Part shown: piece by piece, positions 48,101 through 61,153 of the stretch
How positions within the stretch are numbered: position 1 is the stretch's first letter
Layout of the letters: every line of letters begins with the position of its first letter
Origin: Ailanthus altissimus
Lineage: Eukaryota > Streptophyta > Magnoliopsida > Sapindales > Simaroubaceae
Assembly (NCBI GenBank): GCA_946807835.1
Contig: OX327683.1
Span: forward strand, 7,569,001-7,633,000
Reading direction: 5' to 3'
DNA: 64,000 nucleotides
Made by a program: the position numbers and the translations under genes
Notes under the pieces: generated by a model
Told to the model about the DNA's origin: nothing
The model's database searches: none
What the model saw: only the letters and a program-made list of their open reading frames with translations

Positions 48101-51100
48101 ACCACAGTGTTAGTGACTGCTATTTCCATATCAAACTTGAAATGGATACTTCACAATTTGTTCCGGGCTTCTGTATTCAAAACATCTTATAACTATTTCT
48201 TTTTTCATAATTATTTGTCTTCAAATGGTTTCAGGGTTATTTTTAACACTCTCTTTGGGCTTAGTCTGAACTTTTGGATGGCCATAACCACAAGATTTCT
48301 TCTTGGGAGTTTGAATGGTTTACTTGGACCAATAAAGGTATTGAGGTTTTGTACTACCACATGTTATACCTTATTCATAACTCTGATTTCCTATAAATAT
48401 CTGTGCATATCCTTTTTGTAACCAGGCATATGCATGTGAAATATTCCGCGACGAATATCAAGCTTTAGGACTATCAACGGTGAGCTTATTGGTCTATGTA
48501 TGATTTGAGTTCCAAAAGAAATTTTAACTGCAGCATCAGAATTGAGAACTATAATTTAATTCAGGTTAGCACAGCATGGGGAATAGGATTAATTATTGGC
48601 CCTGCACTGGGGGGTTTTTTGGCTCAGGTACTCCGAAGTTTTGGCCATATATGCAGGCAAATACATGTGGCGCCGTCCTCTTTTTTTTTTTTTTCTTACC
48701 ATTTTCCTTTTGCTGCTTTTGAACTATTGTTATTCTTTCTGGTAATTTTCCAATCCAGCCTGCTGAGAAATATCCAAATATATTTTCCCAAGAATCTATT
48801 TTTGGAAAGTAAGTAAAATTTTACAGCTTAACATTCTTTATATCTATATACATATATATATATATATATATAAATATGCTTTTTTCTGCAAGATGTTTAA
48901 AGTATCATGGTAAATATTAATTTATGCAGATTTCCTTACTTCTTGCCCTGCCTTTGCATATCAGTTTTTGCTTTAGTGGTAACTATTGCTTCTTGCTGGC
49001 TTCCGGTACGTTACTCTGTAATTAATCCTTCCAGACAAATATTTTATATATATTTTTTCAAATATTGATCATTATACTATTTCAAATTGTTGATCTGAGT
49101 TATTAATAGTCTAATTAGGATAAATATTTTAAGTAACTCACTCTCTCAGAACATGTCAAGGTCATCTGAATGTGTATTGAAAATTGAATTATTCAGAATT
49201 TTTAGTTTAAAATTGACCATATAAATTATTAGCAATTTGTTCATGATTGAAAGGTGTTCAATAGAAGGAATAGTTATTTCATTTATTAGCAACACATTTT
49301 AATTAAAATTTTCTATTTAATATCTCAACAATGATCATTTTGCCTTCTCATCTCTGCCCACCTCATTTTTATTTTCTATTTTTATTTTTTTTTAATATTG
49401 GGGAATATCTCATAGAAAATGAGAATATCATGTCTAAATTGATATAATTTCTTGCCATTTTTTTGTCTTAAAATATATCTGCTTATGCAGGAGACCTTGC
49501 ACATGCACAATGAAGACAATGTATCATGTGATGTCTCCTATGATGCTTTGGAATCTGCATCCTGTGTATCTAATGCAGAACTTAAACAACTTGAAGGAAG
49601 GGAGGCAGCGGCTAAGAAAAGCCTCTTAAAGAATTGGCCCTTAATGTCATCTATCATTGTTTACTGTGTTTTCTCACTTCATGATATGGCTTACACTGAG
49701 GTATCGATGTATCATTCTATCTGATTTAAGATGTTTTTGGCTCATTCATCGAATTAGCCCTCATTTATCAATATGTTTTTTTTCCCCTTTCAATTGCTCC
49801 TTAAAATTGTAATGTCTTTTGTTTTGTCCCTTATTGATGATCTTTTATGTACGTGTCCATTTTTAGTTACTTGTCTTACATGCTATATGCTGGCTGCATC
49901 CCTTTTTAGTTAATGGCATATAAGTTACTTGTGCTACTTGTGATGTGTTGGCTATAGCCACACACAATGGAGGGCCTAAGGGTGCGAGGCAGGGAGAGAA
50001 AGGCAAGGGAAACCTAAAACCACAAGGCTCAGTCTTGCTCTTCCTTTCTGAGACAAGGCTCCTTTAGTTTCATTAATACCATTTAACTGTAGGAAGAGAG
50101 CTAGTCTGTTATGGAAATAAGAAAGGTGATTGAATTTTTTCTCTGTATTGTGAGAAAACAAACTTCTTCTTCCAGAAAGGTATTATATAATTTGACGAAA
50201 AATAAGCTTCTTAGAGAAAAATGAGCCATGCATTGTCCTCTTCAACTTGATTTGAGGTGTCATGGAATATATAAATGCTATGTTAAATTCTTTGAATTCT
50301 CTGCATGGTGCAAACCTTCTATTTTTCTTGTTTCATGATCCGAAGCTTAGCTGCAGAGTTGGTGGTGCACCTATCAATATCTGTGAATTGGTCAGGCTAA
50401 AGTTTTGCTTTTGCCTCTCAGTCAAAAAGCCATTGACAACAATACATGTGTTCAGCATTTCTTCGGTCACAGGACTAAAAAATATTGTTATATGAGAAAA
50501 AAATTTCAGCTGAACTAAAAATGGGTAGAAAATCAATATAATTATGCTTCCTGCTGCAATATAGATCGACATTTTCATTATGGTGGTTTTCTGACCATTC
50601 ATTTGCTATTTTGTGGTATCATTTTTGAAGATATAACCTAATTTTTAAATAGAAAGAATGTAGTTTTTCACATATAAAATATCCTGTAATTTTAATATCC
50701 TAAGTTAAAAATCAGAAAATACTCAGCCAAGAGTCAATAACTAGTTGGAACAAATAAAATCATTAAATTATTCTCTGTCATTGTCAAAGATGAGTTGGTG
50801 CTCCTAAATGATATCTTTTTTGCAATGCTACTTAAGTTCCTTAGGATATGAAAATTATGTTTGAAAATTTTCGTTTGTACTGCATAATTCCATTATTTTT
50901 CATACTGCTTATGCTACCACAATTAACACAAGCAAGTATGCCATCATTATCACATCTGCAGCAATGACTACCATTACCACTATATGGTTTGCTATGCTAT
51001 TCTATAATTTTTCCAGATGCTTTGACAAACCATCTAACATTTTTCCTTTTATATAGTGCTTTGTTTGACACCACCGTTACTATTATATCATCTTGCTAGA

Positions 51101-54100
51101 TGCTTTGTCAAAATATTTGCTTTGTAATGAAATTGTTCTGATATGAAGAATGTTGTAATTCAATCAGCTTATGTAATTATTCATTGTCTTAAGATGAATA
51201 TGTTTGAATGCCAAATATTGTTGTCATAATCATTTAAAATTTGATTTTATTGTGTCCATTCATGGTAATGTACGAAGGGCTATTATTGCCGCTATGGTTG
51301 TTTTGACCTTTTTAGGGGAAGATAATATTTTTTGTTTCTATTGGTTCTCTTTCTTTAATTTTGTGTACATTTTTAACTCCACTTATAATCATATTGCCTA
51401 AATATTGCAACTCTTATTTTCTACTGTAGATATTTTCATTGTGGGCTGTTAGCCCTAGGAAGTTTGGGGGCCTAAGTTATTCAACTGAAAATGTTGGTGA
51501 AGTTCTTGCCATCTCAGGTACAAAGTGGATACTTCTATTCCCCGTTTTATATTTTAATCATTTTTTTTTTATTCTCAACACTTTTGCCTACTTTGCTGGC
51601 AAGAAAACTTTCAAGCACAATTTTTTTTATCACTTTTAATTATGGAAAAATAAGTTTTCATCTTAACTAGAATTGGTTTTTTAAATTAGGACATTAAACT
51701 AATAAGAGTTCCTTGCCTTAGAAATATTAGGATTCCTTATTGTTAAAGTGGAAGCACACAAACAAGCAATATAGCTCAAGCAATATTATATAGAACAAAT
51801 AATTAAGAAACTAAAGAGAGAAAAGTAGAAGAAGAACATACAGAATTTACGTGGTTTGACAACTTGCTTACGTTCATGATGGATCAAGATCACTCACTTT
51901 TATTATTGAATCTCAAAGCACTCACAAAATATATCTTTTACAAGAAAGACTCACAAAGTAAACACTATCTCTTGCAACTAAGGGATTTTCTCTCATTAAA
52001 AATTCCAAAGTATATTTGATCACAAATATTTTCACAAAGATCATAAAGATGTGTTTACAAGCCAATAAAGTGCATTTATATAGGCTTTGAGATGACCTAA
52101 GTTTACCCTAAACGTGTGGGAGTCTTGGAACCATTGGGAGACAAAACAAGTTGTAAAAAATTGGGAAACTATTCCCACGCTCGGCGCCACGGCGCCCAGC
52201 CCTTGTCGCTGTGGAGTTGGGGTACCTTGTCTGGGAGCCGCGACGCCCACACCTGGGCACCGCCTCTTGTGTCTTTCGCCTCCTTTCGCTTCCGTCTTTA
52301 ATCCTCGCGTACCTAACGCACTTGGATTGTTCTCCAAATCATATTCTAATAATTTTTAATCAATATTCTCACACCTATTTATATAAGATTTATTTTCTTT
52401 CCCTTATAGGTTATATTTGTAGCTTATAAATACGTGTAAATTCTAAAGAGAGAAATATAGAGATTAAAAATTATTATCTCAAATGTATCTTCATTGTATT
52501 AGAGTCAAAGACTAAAGTTAAAGTTCTAAGCTAAGACTTTTCTTCCTTTGCTTTTCGGCATCTAAACCGCACGTGTAAAATACTCACTACCACTGACAAT
52601 TGCTCAAGGCCCAGAGCGCTGCCTATAACGGTGGTTGTTTTGTGCACCACTAGTTTCAAACAAAAGAGGACTTGTTGATTTGTTGATCAACACTTGAATT
52701 AGCGTTATCAGAGGTGTAAATTGGTCTCAAACGCCCGTTGAAGGTTCAGGTCCTGTCTTGCTCCACTACCGCATATCACTGGCGAGTAAAGGGTTACCAC
52801 CAGGCTAATCAAACCTTCTCACGCTGATCTATTACCTTGGGTAGTTATTGTACTTCTAACATGCCCTTACCAATTATGATTACATATTAGGGGTACTTGT
52901 CAAAGTTTTAAACCTTTAGGCTCTAAGAGAAATTTATTCGGGGGGCTATCTGTCAAGTTTAGGGTGACTTAGCAGTTTACTAAAATTTATTGGGGTCTTG
53001 TTAATTGTTTTTCAAAGTTTAAGGGTAATTTAACAATTTACCAAAACTTTTGGTCCTTTTGTTTCTAATTGTTAAGCTACTAACTTACTAAGGAATGACA
53101 GAAGCAAAAACAACTAAGGCTTGGTTGCTATCAACACCACTAAAACGACTACCACATCAAGCATTAATTCATAATGTTATTGGCAATCTATTTTTATAAA
53201 TTACTACATATAGGCTAAATGGGCAAAACTTTCTCTAATGGTCTCAATTTGTGAAGAAATTTATTTTAGAAAAAGGATAACTTGGTTGTTTAATAGGTTC
53301 AACAAAGGCATTGAAAGAAGATGACCCAACATATGTAAATTGGAATTTAGAGACTTTGTGGTTATGTCTTGGTTGGTGAATTTAGGAGTAAAATATTGGG
53401 CAAACTTATCTTTTCCTAATAACAAAAGATTTATGGGATGCTATCATGGAGAAATATCTCAACTTAAGGAATTATGAACAAATTTTATAGATTAAAAATA
53501 AGATTCGAGAAACTAAACAAGGCAACTTTGGTGGAACAAAATATTACAACACCTTAAGAGACCTTTAGCAAGAATTGAATCTATTTTATGGGTTTCAATG
53601 AGGATATTCTGTGATATTGCCCTATACAAGAAGATGTTGGAAGAAGATCGTGAGTTTGAACTTTTAGCAAGTCTAAACAAAGAATTTGACGAGGTTCATA
53701 GTTATATACTTGGAAAAAAAAAACTGTCGTGTCCATTTATAAAGCCCTTTTAAAAGTTATGAGAGGGGAAAGTCAAAGAAATGTTATAATAGAAAGTCCA
53801 TCCATAAGCTATTGAAAATTCTGTGATAACTAGTACTACAACAGAAACTATAGCCTCAACTAATAGTTAAAGGAATAAAAAAAATGTAATGAAAAATGGA
53901 AGATATGGTTTGGCTATTGTAATAAACGATTGACATACTCGAGATATTTGTTGGAAGTTTCATGAGAAGCAATAAAACAAAGAATAATAAATTTCCTGAC
54001 AAGAATAATCACGGAATACAAGTAGCTACAAAATCCACAATAAAACAAAGAGAAGCTAAAATGCCTCTATTCAGTAAGGAACAATTGTACAAGTTCTTAA

Positions 54101-57100
54101 ACTAATCTCAAATTTCTCAAAATCTTACATTCTCTTTAGCCCCAAATAGTTAATTTTTTAAGTACTTTAAATACCTTTTCTACCACTCAAGTACCGTGGA
54201 TCATTAATTCAAGTGGAATAAATCACATATTGAGTCTTTCCAATTTATTTTCATCTTATACTTTGTGTCTTGGTAATCTAAAAATTAAGTTTGTTGATGG
54301 TTCTTTGTCATCTTTAGCCAAAAAAAAGAAGATCAATTCTGATTTTTAATAATTTGAAATTAGATTTAGTTGTTCATGTTCCAACACTTTCTTGTAATTT
54401 GTCTATCAACAAACTTATAGGAGATTTAAATTATGTTGCTATATTCTTTCCTTTTTATTATGAATTTTAGAACCCATATTTGGGGAAGAGGATAAGTAGA
54501 GCTAAAGAGATTGATGGACTATATGTTTTTGACAGTGATGCCATCATAAGTAGACAAGCTCAAGTTGTAAATAGTAAAACTTATCAATCTATTGAAAATA
54601 AAATAATGTTATAGTAAATAAAAATCCTTCATTATTTCAATGTGAAACCTGTCAAGTGTCTAAACATTATTGTGTTTATCTTCATTTACAATTATATAAA
54701 GAATCTAAGCCTTTCTCTCTAATACATAGTAACATTTTCGGCATTTCCCAGTAACAAATATTACAATAACCAAGTGGTGTGTTATTGATGACCATACAAG
54801 AGCTTGGATGATTTATCTACTAAAAGAAAATTTTGAAATTGAAAAAGTCTTTAAGAATTTTCATGACATGTTCAAAACTCAATTGCATACTTAAATACAG
54901 GCTCTTAAAATTAACAATGGAAAAAAAAAATTAATTATATTTTAGGAGATTTTTTAGTAAACCAAGGAATTCTTCACTAGTCCTCTTATGTTGGTACTCT
55001 TAAAATATGGTGTTGTTGAAAGAAAAAATACACTTGTTAGAAGTTGCCTGAGCCATCTTTACATTTATGGTTCCTAAAGTGTTTTGGGATGAAGTTGTCC
55101 TTATACCATCTTATTTGATTAATCCATATGCCATTTAAGAGTTTGTAATTCCAAACACCTCTAAATATTCTTTCCAACATTTTTCATCACACTAAAATTT
55201 GTACGTCTATTTCTTTTAAAGTCATTAGAAATCTAGCATTCGTCCATATCCACAAATACAGTAAGTCCAAACTTAATCCTTAAGCATTAAAGTATGTCAT
55301 TTCAGGTTATTCTCTGTTTAAAAAGGATATAAGTGTTATAATCCTATTATTATAAATTTTTTTGTCAGTATGAATATTATTTTCTTTGAAAATCAACTTT
55401 ACTTTCTCAAAAACTCTTTTTAAATGGAGAATAGTATGAAAAAGAAAGATCATTATTGGAAAATTTCATTACGATTGTCATTACTTATCCTTAATGTTAG
55501 TCTTGTCGGTCCAAATCTTAAGGATTCATTAGAGTTTAGTTCTTCACCTCCTTGGGAAATTTCATTACGATTGTCATTACTTATCCTTAATGTTAGTCTT
55601 ATTGGTCCAAATCTTGAGGATTCATTAGAGTTTAGTTCTTCACCTCCATCTGTTGTGCTAGATAATAACAAATCTCCAACAAGGGGAGATTCACTATTTG
55701 CTGAACCTCAATTTGATCTATGATCATCAAGATTTTGAACAATAACCATCTATTCTTGACCAAGAGTCAGCATTGAACATCGATAATCTAAAAGTTATAG
55801 GCATTCATAATTCTTCTTCTTCTTCTATTTTAAAGTCAAATATAGATGATGTTGATATCTTTAGAAAAGGAATTCGATCTTGTACTATGCATCTCATTTC
55901 TAAATGTGTCATATGATAGGTTATCTCCATCATTTAAAGGCTTTACCACTAGTTTGTTAAATATTGAAATTTCAAAAACTGTACAAAATGCTGTAATTAT
56001 TCTTGAATGGAGAGAGGTTGTACTAGAGGATGTGAAAGCCCTTGAAGAAAAAGGGCACATGAGAGCTTGTGAACTTACTAAAAGGAAAGGAACCTATGGG
56101 TTGTAAATGAATATTTACTGTTAAATATAAAGCAGACGGGTCAATGGAAAGATACAAAGCAAGACTTGGGGCGAAAGGGTTTATATAGACATATGGTATT
56201 GATTACTAAGAAACATTTTCCCTAGAGTAAAGACAAATACCACTCAAGTTTTATTATCTCTTACGGCTAACCTAGATTGGCCATTGCAACAAAATTGGAT
56301 GTCAAAATGCTTAAATTGAGAATTAGAAAAAGAGATTTATATGGATTTGGACCTCAAAAGCTGTAATTTCTTTACATTCAATAGCTTTCCTTTTAGTTTC
56401 ATTGGAATAAAATAATATTAGCCCTATCTTCTTTAGCATTTCTTTGTTTACAAACGCTTTCTACTATCCCCTACCCTCCGTGAATCCGTGATAAAATCTT
56501 GGTGGAAAATCAGCTTCTCCCTTTTCAAAAGATGTTACATTGAGAGAATATCGAACTTGTTAGAGTTAACATTTATGATTGGGCTCTTTCCTATTATTAG
56601 AGTTTAAATATTGTCCTTTATCCTATACTAGTTAGCTTAAGCATTTAGTTCAATTGGTAACTTGGCATAGTAATATAGTAACAAAATTAGTTTGACCAAA
56701 TGTTATTGTGTTTGAATATTTTCGCCGCATTACTTAAATTAAAATAAGTTGTATTTATGTTTGACGTTATGGTTGTGGTTGTATTTAGTTTGTTTGCCTT
56801 ACGTGATGGGGCATCTTGGAATTTAAATACTATTGTTGGGCCCTCACTTTAGGTTAATTGGTAAACTAACACCTATTGACTTAAACTGTTAAGAGTAATA
56901 TGACCTTTCCATGGTATCAGAACTAAGTGACCCGAGAGGTTTTGTGTTTGAATCCTCTTGTCTTATTAATTAAACTTCAATTTTCTGTTTGATTTTGAGG
57001 AACTAACACATTAATTATAGAGACGCGATAGAGTTCAAATACTATTTTTGTGCTCTTGCCTATCAATTTAACCTTTTTGAGATTAATGGTTACTTATCAA

Positions 57101-60100
57101 GCTTAATATTTTTGTGCTATTATCCGCTAGATGCTGCAATAATTTTTTGGTTGGAATGAATCTCCAAGCATCTCTTGTTTCTGCTAATGTCCTTTTAATT
57201 ATAATTATTTTTAATTTTCAAATTCATGTATTACTCTACAAGTATGCTTGACAACTGTGCACTTTTTGAACCTTTAGGTTTCAGCCTCCTTGTTTTTCAA
57301 CTTTCTCTATACTCTTATGTGGAGAGGATTCTTGGGCCGATAACAATAGCACAGATTGCAGGGGTACAGTTTGAATATCATGTAGCATTTAGTTAGTTTC
57401 ACATACTTATTTCAAAATATTTTTCTTTGTACTCTTGGTCAAGTAATCTTTTATGTACAGGTTTTGTCCATACCTCTTTTGACAAGTTACACTTATATAG
57501 CAATGTTATCGGGGTTCAGCCTTGCCTTGTTGATAAATTGTGCTTCTGTTATGAAGAATGTTTTCTCTGTAAGTGGATATACTACTTAGACTATGATTAT
57601 ATTTTTGAGCTATTATCTAGTTGCTAACTACTGATATCAAGCAGTGTCAATTTTGTGAACAATTAATTAGGTAAATTATTAAATTTTAAAAAAACTACTT
57701 TCTGTTGTTTGTTTTGAAAGAAACTATTAGCTCAAAGTTTAATTAATTTAATAGTGTATGATATGTTGTGGTGAACACTATTTTCTTTTTCTTTTGTTGA
57801 TTATTTCTTATAAATGATATTCTTTTCCTAGCTTTTGTTCTTTGTCAAATGATTACTACACTCTCGAAAGGAATATCACTTAACTCTATTGCTTCTTGTG
57901 GTTTATGTCTATGTTTTTGCTCTTTCCTTTATTACTCCATATGAGGTGTGAATTCTTCTGGAGTGACTAAATTATTCTCAGCATGTCTTCTGAGCATGGT
58001 TCCTGAAGCAATTAGATAATTACAGAGTTATAGAAGAGGATGCATTCCCCCTAGATGTATTAATTATATGGTTGTTTTGTTGCCATAAGATATTGTAGCT
58101 TAACAGTATGTTAAGGATGTTTAATACAGCTATGTGCCAATTTTTGCCCTATTGGTTCAGTTAGGAGCCTGGTTTTAGATGAGTTGGTCTAAGTATGGGA
58201 ATGGGAGTGTTTTCTCGTACCAATTCCCACTTGCCATACAGTAAGCTTAATATGTTTTCAGAAAAATGTACTCATATTGGGTAATGTGTATCCTGCATGG
58301 GAAAGCATATTTCTAATCATAAGAACTTTACAATTGCTTTTATTCTTCTGGTTAGTAATAGTTCTACTGATTCTCAACCGTGTCTATGCATGTAGCATTT
58401 TATTAACATTATCATCTGACTGGATGATCTTTGCATCATTTTGTGGGGAATGAGAAACTGATCAATAATGCTCATAATTTATTCAGATTCCAAATTTTCA
58501 ATCATTCCGTTTATGTATCTCCTTATCAGGGTTGTAACTATTTATTTTAAACTTTTTGTTTTGCAACTAGGTGTCCATTATAACTGGATTATTCCTTCTG
58601 CAAAATAGAGCAGTGGTAAATTTCTTTCCTTGGTTTGTTTAGTATGGTTCCATGCTTCCAGTTATTATATTTCTGGTTTGTCAAGTTATGGTTCTCCTTC
58701 CCTAGTGTGTGTGTCTACTTATGTGAGTGGTTCACTCAACAGGACCAGGATCAAAGAGGAGCTGCTAATGGGATTTCCATGACCGCAATGTCGCTTTTCA
58801 AAGCTGCTGGCCCAGCTGGAGGAGGTGCTCTGTAAGTGTCCTTGATTTCTTTAGATTGTTTTCACTTATAGGTGCTAATGAAACTAATGAAGGATGGTAC
58901 TAGATATGGAAAATGTATATTATCTTCTAATGCTAATCCAATCTAACATGAAAAGATTAATATTGAAATATAGTCATCCCAAATTAAAAACAAAAAGGAT
59001 GAGTCCAGGCGTATCTTTAATCCCTTTGTCAGATTAAAATAAAAATAGAAAACAAGATATAATCCAGTATTTTTCAGAGGCATTGTAATAGTTTCTTTTG
59101 CCTAGCTTTTACATGAGCACAATAATATCAATCTTTTTCAAGTTACTTTCTACTTTCATCCAAGTGTCTACAGATAACCCTCATGGTTCGTACTGATACT
59201 GGTTTGCATATTAATGTCATTGGCTTTGTAAATCAGTTGCATGCTTGGATCTGTGCACATTCCTTAAATCTGAAAAACTATTCCTTTTAAAATGGTTTTC
59301 TCATGTCAAATTGACCATTGAATATCTTTGTTAAGTAATATATGGTTTGCCTCTGTTAATAAATGATTGTTTCTGCTTAACCTTAAACAAATTATATCAA
59401 AATTATGTTAAGAAGCTTTTTATCCTCTTAAAAAGATTGTCATGGTTATGAATTTATCAGCTGTTTAGTAAGTCCATAATTTGATTTTTTGCAGTTTTTC
59501 TTGGGCACAAAAACGGCAAGATGCTGTGTTCCTCCCAGGTATGATACTAATGAAATTTCTCACTACAGGTTCTAGTTGGCTAAACTTCAAAAGAAAACTA
59601 GGTTTTGCTTTTAATTTGTAAAGTCATACCCAGGGTTGTTTGCTAAACACTGAAATTTCAAATTGATGCTCAAGTCTGAATGTCCAAATAGATAATTAAG
59701 TTTTAACTCTCAAAATTTAGCCTTATATAATTAATCAATTTTCTATAATTCAACATAATTAATTTGTCCTTCATACAATCAATTATCTACCATAGACATT
59801 TTATAATTAAAATTTGAAAGAAAAAAAAATGTAATTTCATACCACAAAAATGTAATTTTAGAACTAAAATGCAAATTGTCTTTTTCATGACATAGATTTA
59901 AGATTATCCATACTAATGAGATGTCTTTTTCATGACATAGATTTAAGATTTTGGTTTGGCTTTCTCTATTATCTTCCCTGTGAGGCATAATGTCGTTTAC
60001 ACATAACCCTTCTAACAGACTAATAATGATCTGCTCAAAAAGAACTTTTGTAAGCTAATTAGGACGTAAAGCTAGAGCAGTAAGAATAAGAATTAATGTG

Positions 60101-60434
60101 GCATGCCATCTGTTAAATAATTCTTGCTTGTTTTACGCAAAATTTCAGTACTAGTATGATATACAAGGTCATCAAAGCATTTCAGTACTAGTATTATCTT
60201 CATATTGCTCTCTGAATCATATTCATAATCATGTGAAGTGTATTTTTGTGTTCATTTAAAAGCAAATGTGGAGTGTATGGTTAAAAGCCAAGGGGCCTAG
60301 CAAAGAACTTAGAAGCTTAAATTTGAAGTGCAGGTAACCAGATGGTTTTCTTCGTTCTAAATGTGGTGGAGGCAATTGCAATAGTAATGACATTCAAACC
60401 TTTCCTTGTTGAATCCCGCCGCGCCAGTAGGTAA
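45151..60434 (+). CDS. ZIFL1-like: ZIFL-type major facilitator transporter (zinc-induced facilitator-like), 17 exons
   Basis: Exons: 45151-45298, 45899-45939, 47825-47885, 48006-48108, 48235-48337, 48426-48479, 48565-48627, 48759-48808, 48930-49005, 49491-49700, 51430-51517, 57278-57363, 57461-57568, 58571-58615, 58743-58831, 59495-59538, 60334-60434. All introns are GT...AG, phases agree, and the 1470-nt frame gives 489 residues, close to Arabidopsis ZIFL1/ZIF1. Visible: N-terminal C19-P-G-C22 motif of the family; MFS motif [11 protein letters not shown] (residues 99-108); antiporter-type motif W-G-I-G-L-I-I-G-P (175-183); a long hydrophilic central loop after [12 protein letters not shown] (exon 10, residues 234-280); [16 protein letters not shown] (exon 15); basic C-terminus ESRRASR. 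About 12 membrane segments are expected. Known relatives are proton-coupled tonoplast or plasma-membrane transporters linked to Zn/nicotianamine, K+ and auxin movement; which function this copy has is not decidable. Intact and presumably functional. Confidence 0.95.
45940..47824 (+). other. Intron 2 of the ZIFL gene (1.9 kb)
   Basis: T-rich, bounded by ATG|gtgagt and ttttcag|ATT. An open frame at 46863-47105 has no recognisable content. No repeat ends were seen. Confidence 0.7.
48843..48873. repeat. (TA)n microsatellite in intron 8
   Basis: A run of alternating t and a, broken once by catata, between exons 8 and 9 of the ZIFL gene. Likely polymorphic. Confidence 0.9.
49701..51429 (+). other. 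Intron 10 of the ZIFL gene (1.7 kb)
   Basis: Bounded by ACTGAG|gtatcg and actgtag|ATA. Typical T-rich intron sequence. No mobile-element ends, RNA genes or convincing frames. Confidence 0.7.
51741..52700 (+). repeat. Probable 5' LTR of copia element F
   Basis: Begins TGTTAAAGTGG and ends near gatttgttgatcaaca (52675-52690), followed by the primer-like site. No second LTR exists to define it exactly, so its right end is approximate. It holds a GC-rich patch at 52176-52320 containing several ggcgcc and cgcc words, in contrast to the AT-rich intron. Confidence 0.6.
53095..53880 (+). pseudogene. Gag of copia element F
   Basis: Starts [14 protein letters not shown]. Recognisable copia Gag blocks follow: [76 protein letters not shown] and ELNLFYGF. 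Stops (e.g. after LWLCLGW) and frameshifts break it. Confidence 0.8.
53880..56353 (+). pseudogene. Pol remnant of copia element F
   Basis: Protease and integrase pieces in several frames: near 54205-54240 [10 protein letters not shown] (usual D-S-G-A-T/S-x-H), [11 protein letters not shown] (54635-54670, zinc C-x2-C), and a core stretch near 54735-54900. The start of RT is at about 56145-56345 ([14 protein letters not shown], then TYGIDY-ETF). It is cut off at 56353, so the catalytic part of RT and all of RNase H are missing. Confidence 0.72.
55456..55647 (+). repeat. 96-bp tandem duplication in copia element F
   Basis: Copies 55456-55551 and 55552-55647 adjoin directly and differ at only a few bases (gtcttgtcggtcc / gtcttattggtcc; cttaaggatt / cttgaggatt). 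The length is a multiple of three, and the frame 55424-55723 reads through both. Confidence 0.92.
56354..57277 (+). other. 3' part of ZIFL intron 11
   Basis: Intron sequence after the truncated element, ending in ttgaacctttag before exon 12. No features recognised. Confidence 0.6.
59877..59950. repeat. Short direct repeat in ZIFL intron 16
   Basis: tgtctttttcatgacatag and the following atttaagatt occur at 59877-59905 and 59922-59950, with a 45-bp period. A small local duplication. Confidence 0.85.
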
Positions 60435-60555
60435 AGATGATGAAGATGAACCATTTTACCAGAAAGCATCCAGCAATATTCATTCTTTCTTGACGTTCAA
60501 TATTTTATGCATTTAATTTTACAACTTTACAATGATGATGGTGTTGGTGTTAGTT

Positions 60556-60591
<36 letters not shown>

Positions 60592-61153
60592 AACAAATCT
60601 ACTCATATTTACAATTAGATATTTATTAGAATTTACAATAATGTTATCGGTTATGGTGCATCGCAAATTTAAACTTATGAAAAGTTCAAATTATTCCACA
60701 AAAATTTGTACAAATTTATCTCAAGAAAATATCAAATCTATTTATTTAATAATAATTTTAAAAAAAAAATCGAAAACCACTCGCATATTATCAGACTTTC
60801 TACATTCACTTATTATATCTATCACTAAATTTTGAAATTTTAAAAATTTACTTTTTGATATATTTTCAAATATCAAATTTATTCTCAACGAACTTCATCT
60901 TTACCCTAACACCAACAATATTAATACACCAGCAAAAAATTCTCTCCCAAACCATCTCTCTGAAAACTTTTCTATACTATTCGATTTTCTTTACTTTGCC
61001 AAATTTCTAAGTCTACATTCATTAGTTTGTAGTATATATCTTCCTTTAAAATATCCGTACTATTGAAAATTTAAAGTGAAAATGTAAATAAAGTAAACTA
61101 AGGGGACTTATAGGAAACTATACATTCACTTGAATTGCATAGGCTCTTGGTCT
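60435..61153 (+). other. 3' flank of the ZIFL gene
   Basis: Contains the presumed 3' UTR. A (TA)n microsatellite lies at about 60556-60590. No coding sequence recognised beyond the stop. Confidence 0.5.
60556..60590. repeat. (TA)n microsatellite downstream of ZIFL
   Basis: Uninterrupted alternating a/t after tatatacata, about 120 bp past the stop codon. Confidence 0.9.

Larger units (their letters stand above)
51741..56353 (+). mobile_element. Truncated Ty1/copia element F inside ZIFL intron 11
   Basis: An LTR-like start TGTTAAAGTGG (51741), a primer-like gttatcagagg (about 52703), a copia gag from 53095 and a pol stretch up to 56353 lie in order, on the same strand as the gene. The sequence ends within RT at QNWMSKCLN and [12 protein letters not shown], after which intron DNA follows with no 3' LTR. 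The intron is therefore about 5.8 kb (51518-57277). Both splice sites of the host intron are intact. Confidence 0.8.

Noticed and set aside
48017..48421. 134-codon open frame reading through exons 4 and 5 of the ZIFL gene
   Set aside because: It includes intron 4 as coding. Splicing at 48108/48235 restores the family wording, so the read-through is fortuitous.
52041..52337. Open frames on both strands over the GC-rich patch in ZIFL intron 11
   Set aside because: GC-rich DNA lacks stop codons by chance; the residues are low-complexity (Gly/Pro/Arg/Ala) and the region is an LTR.
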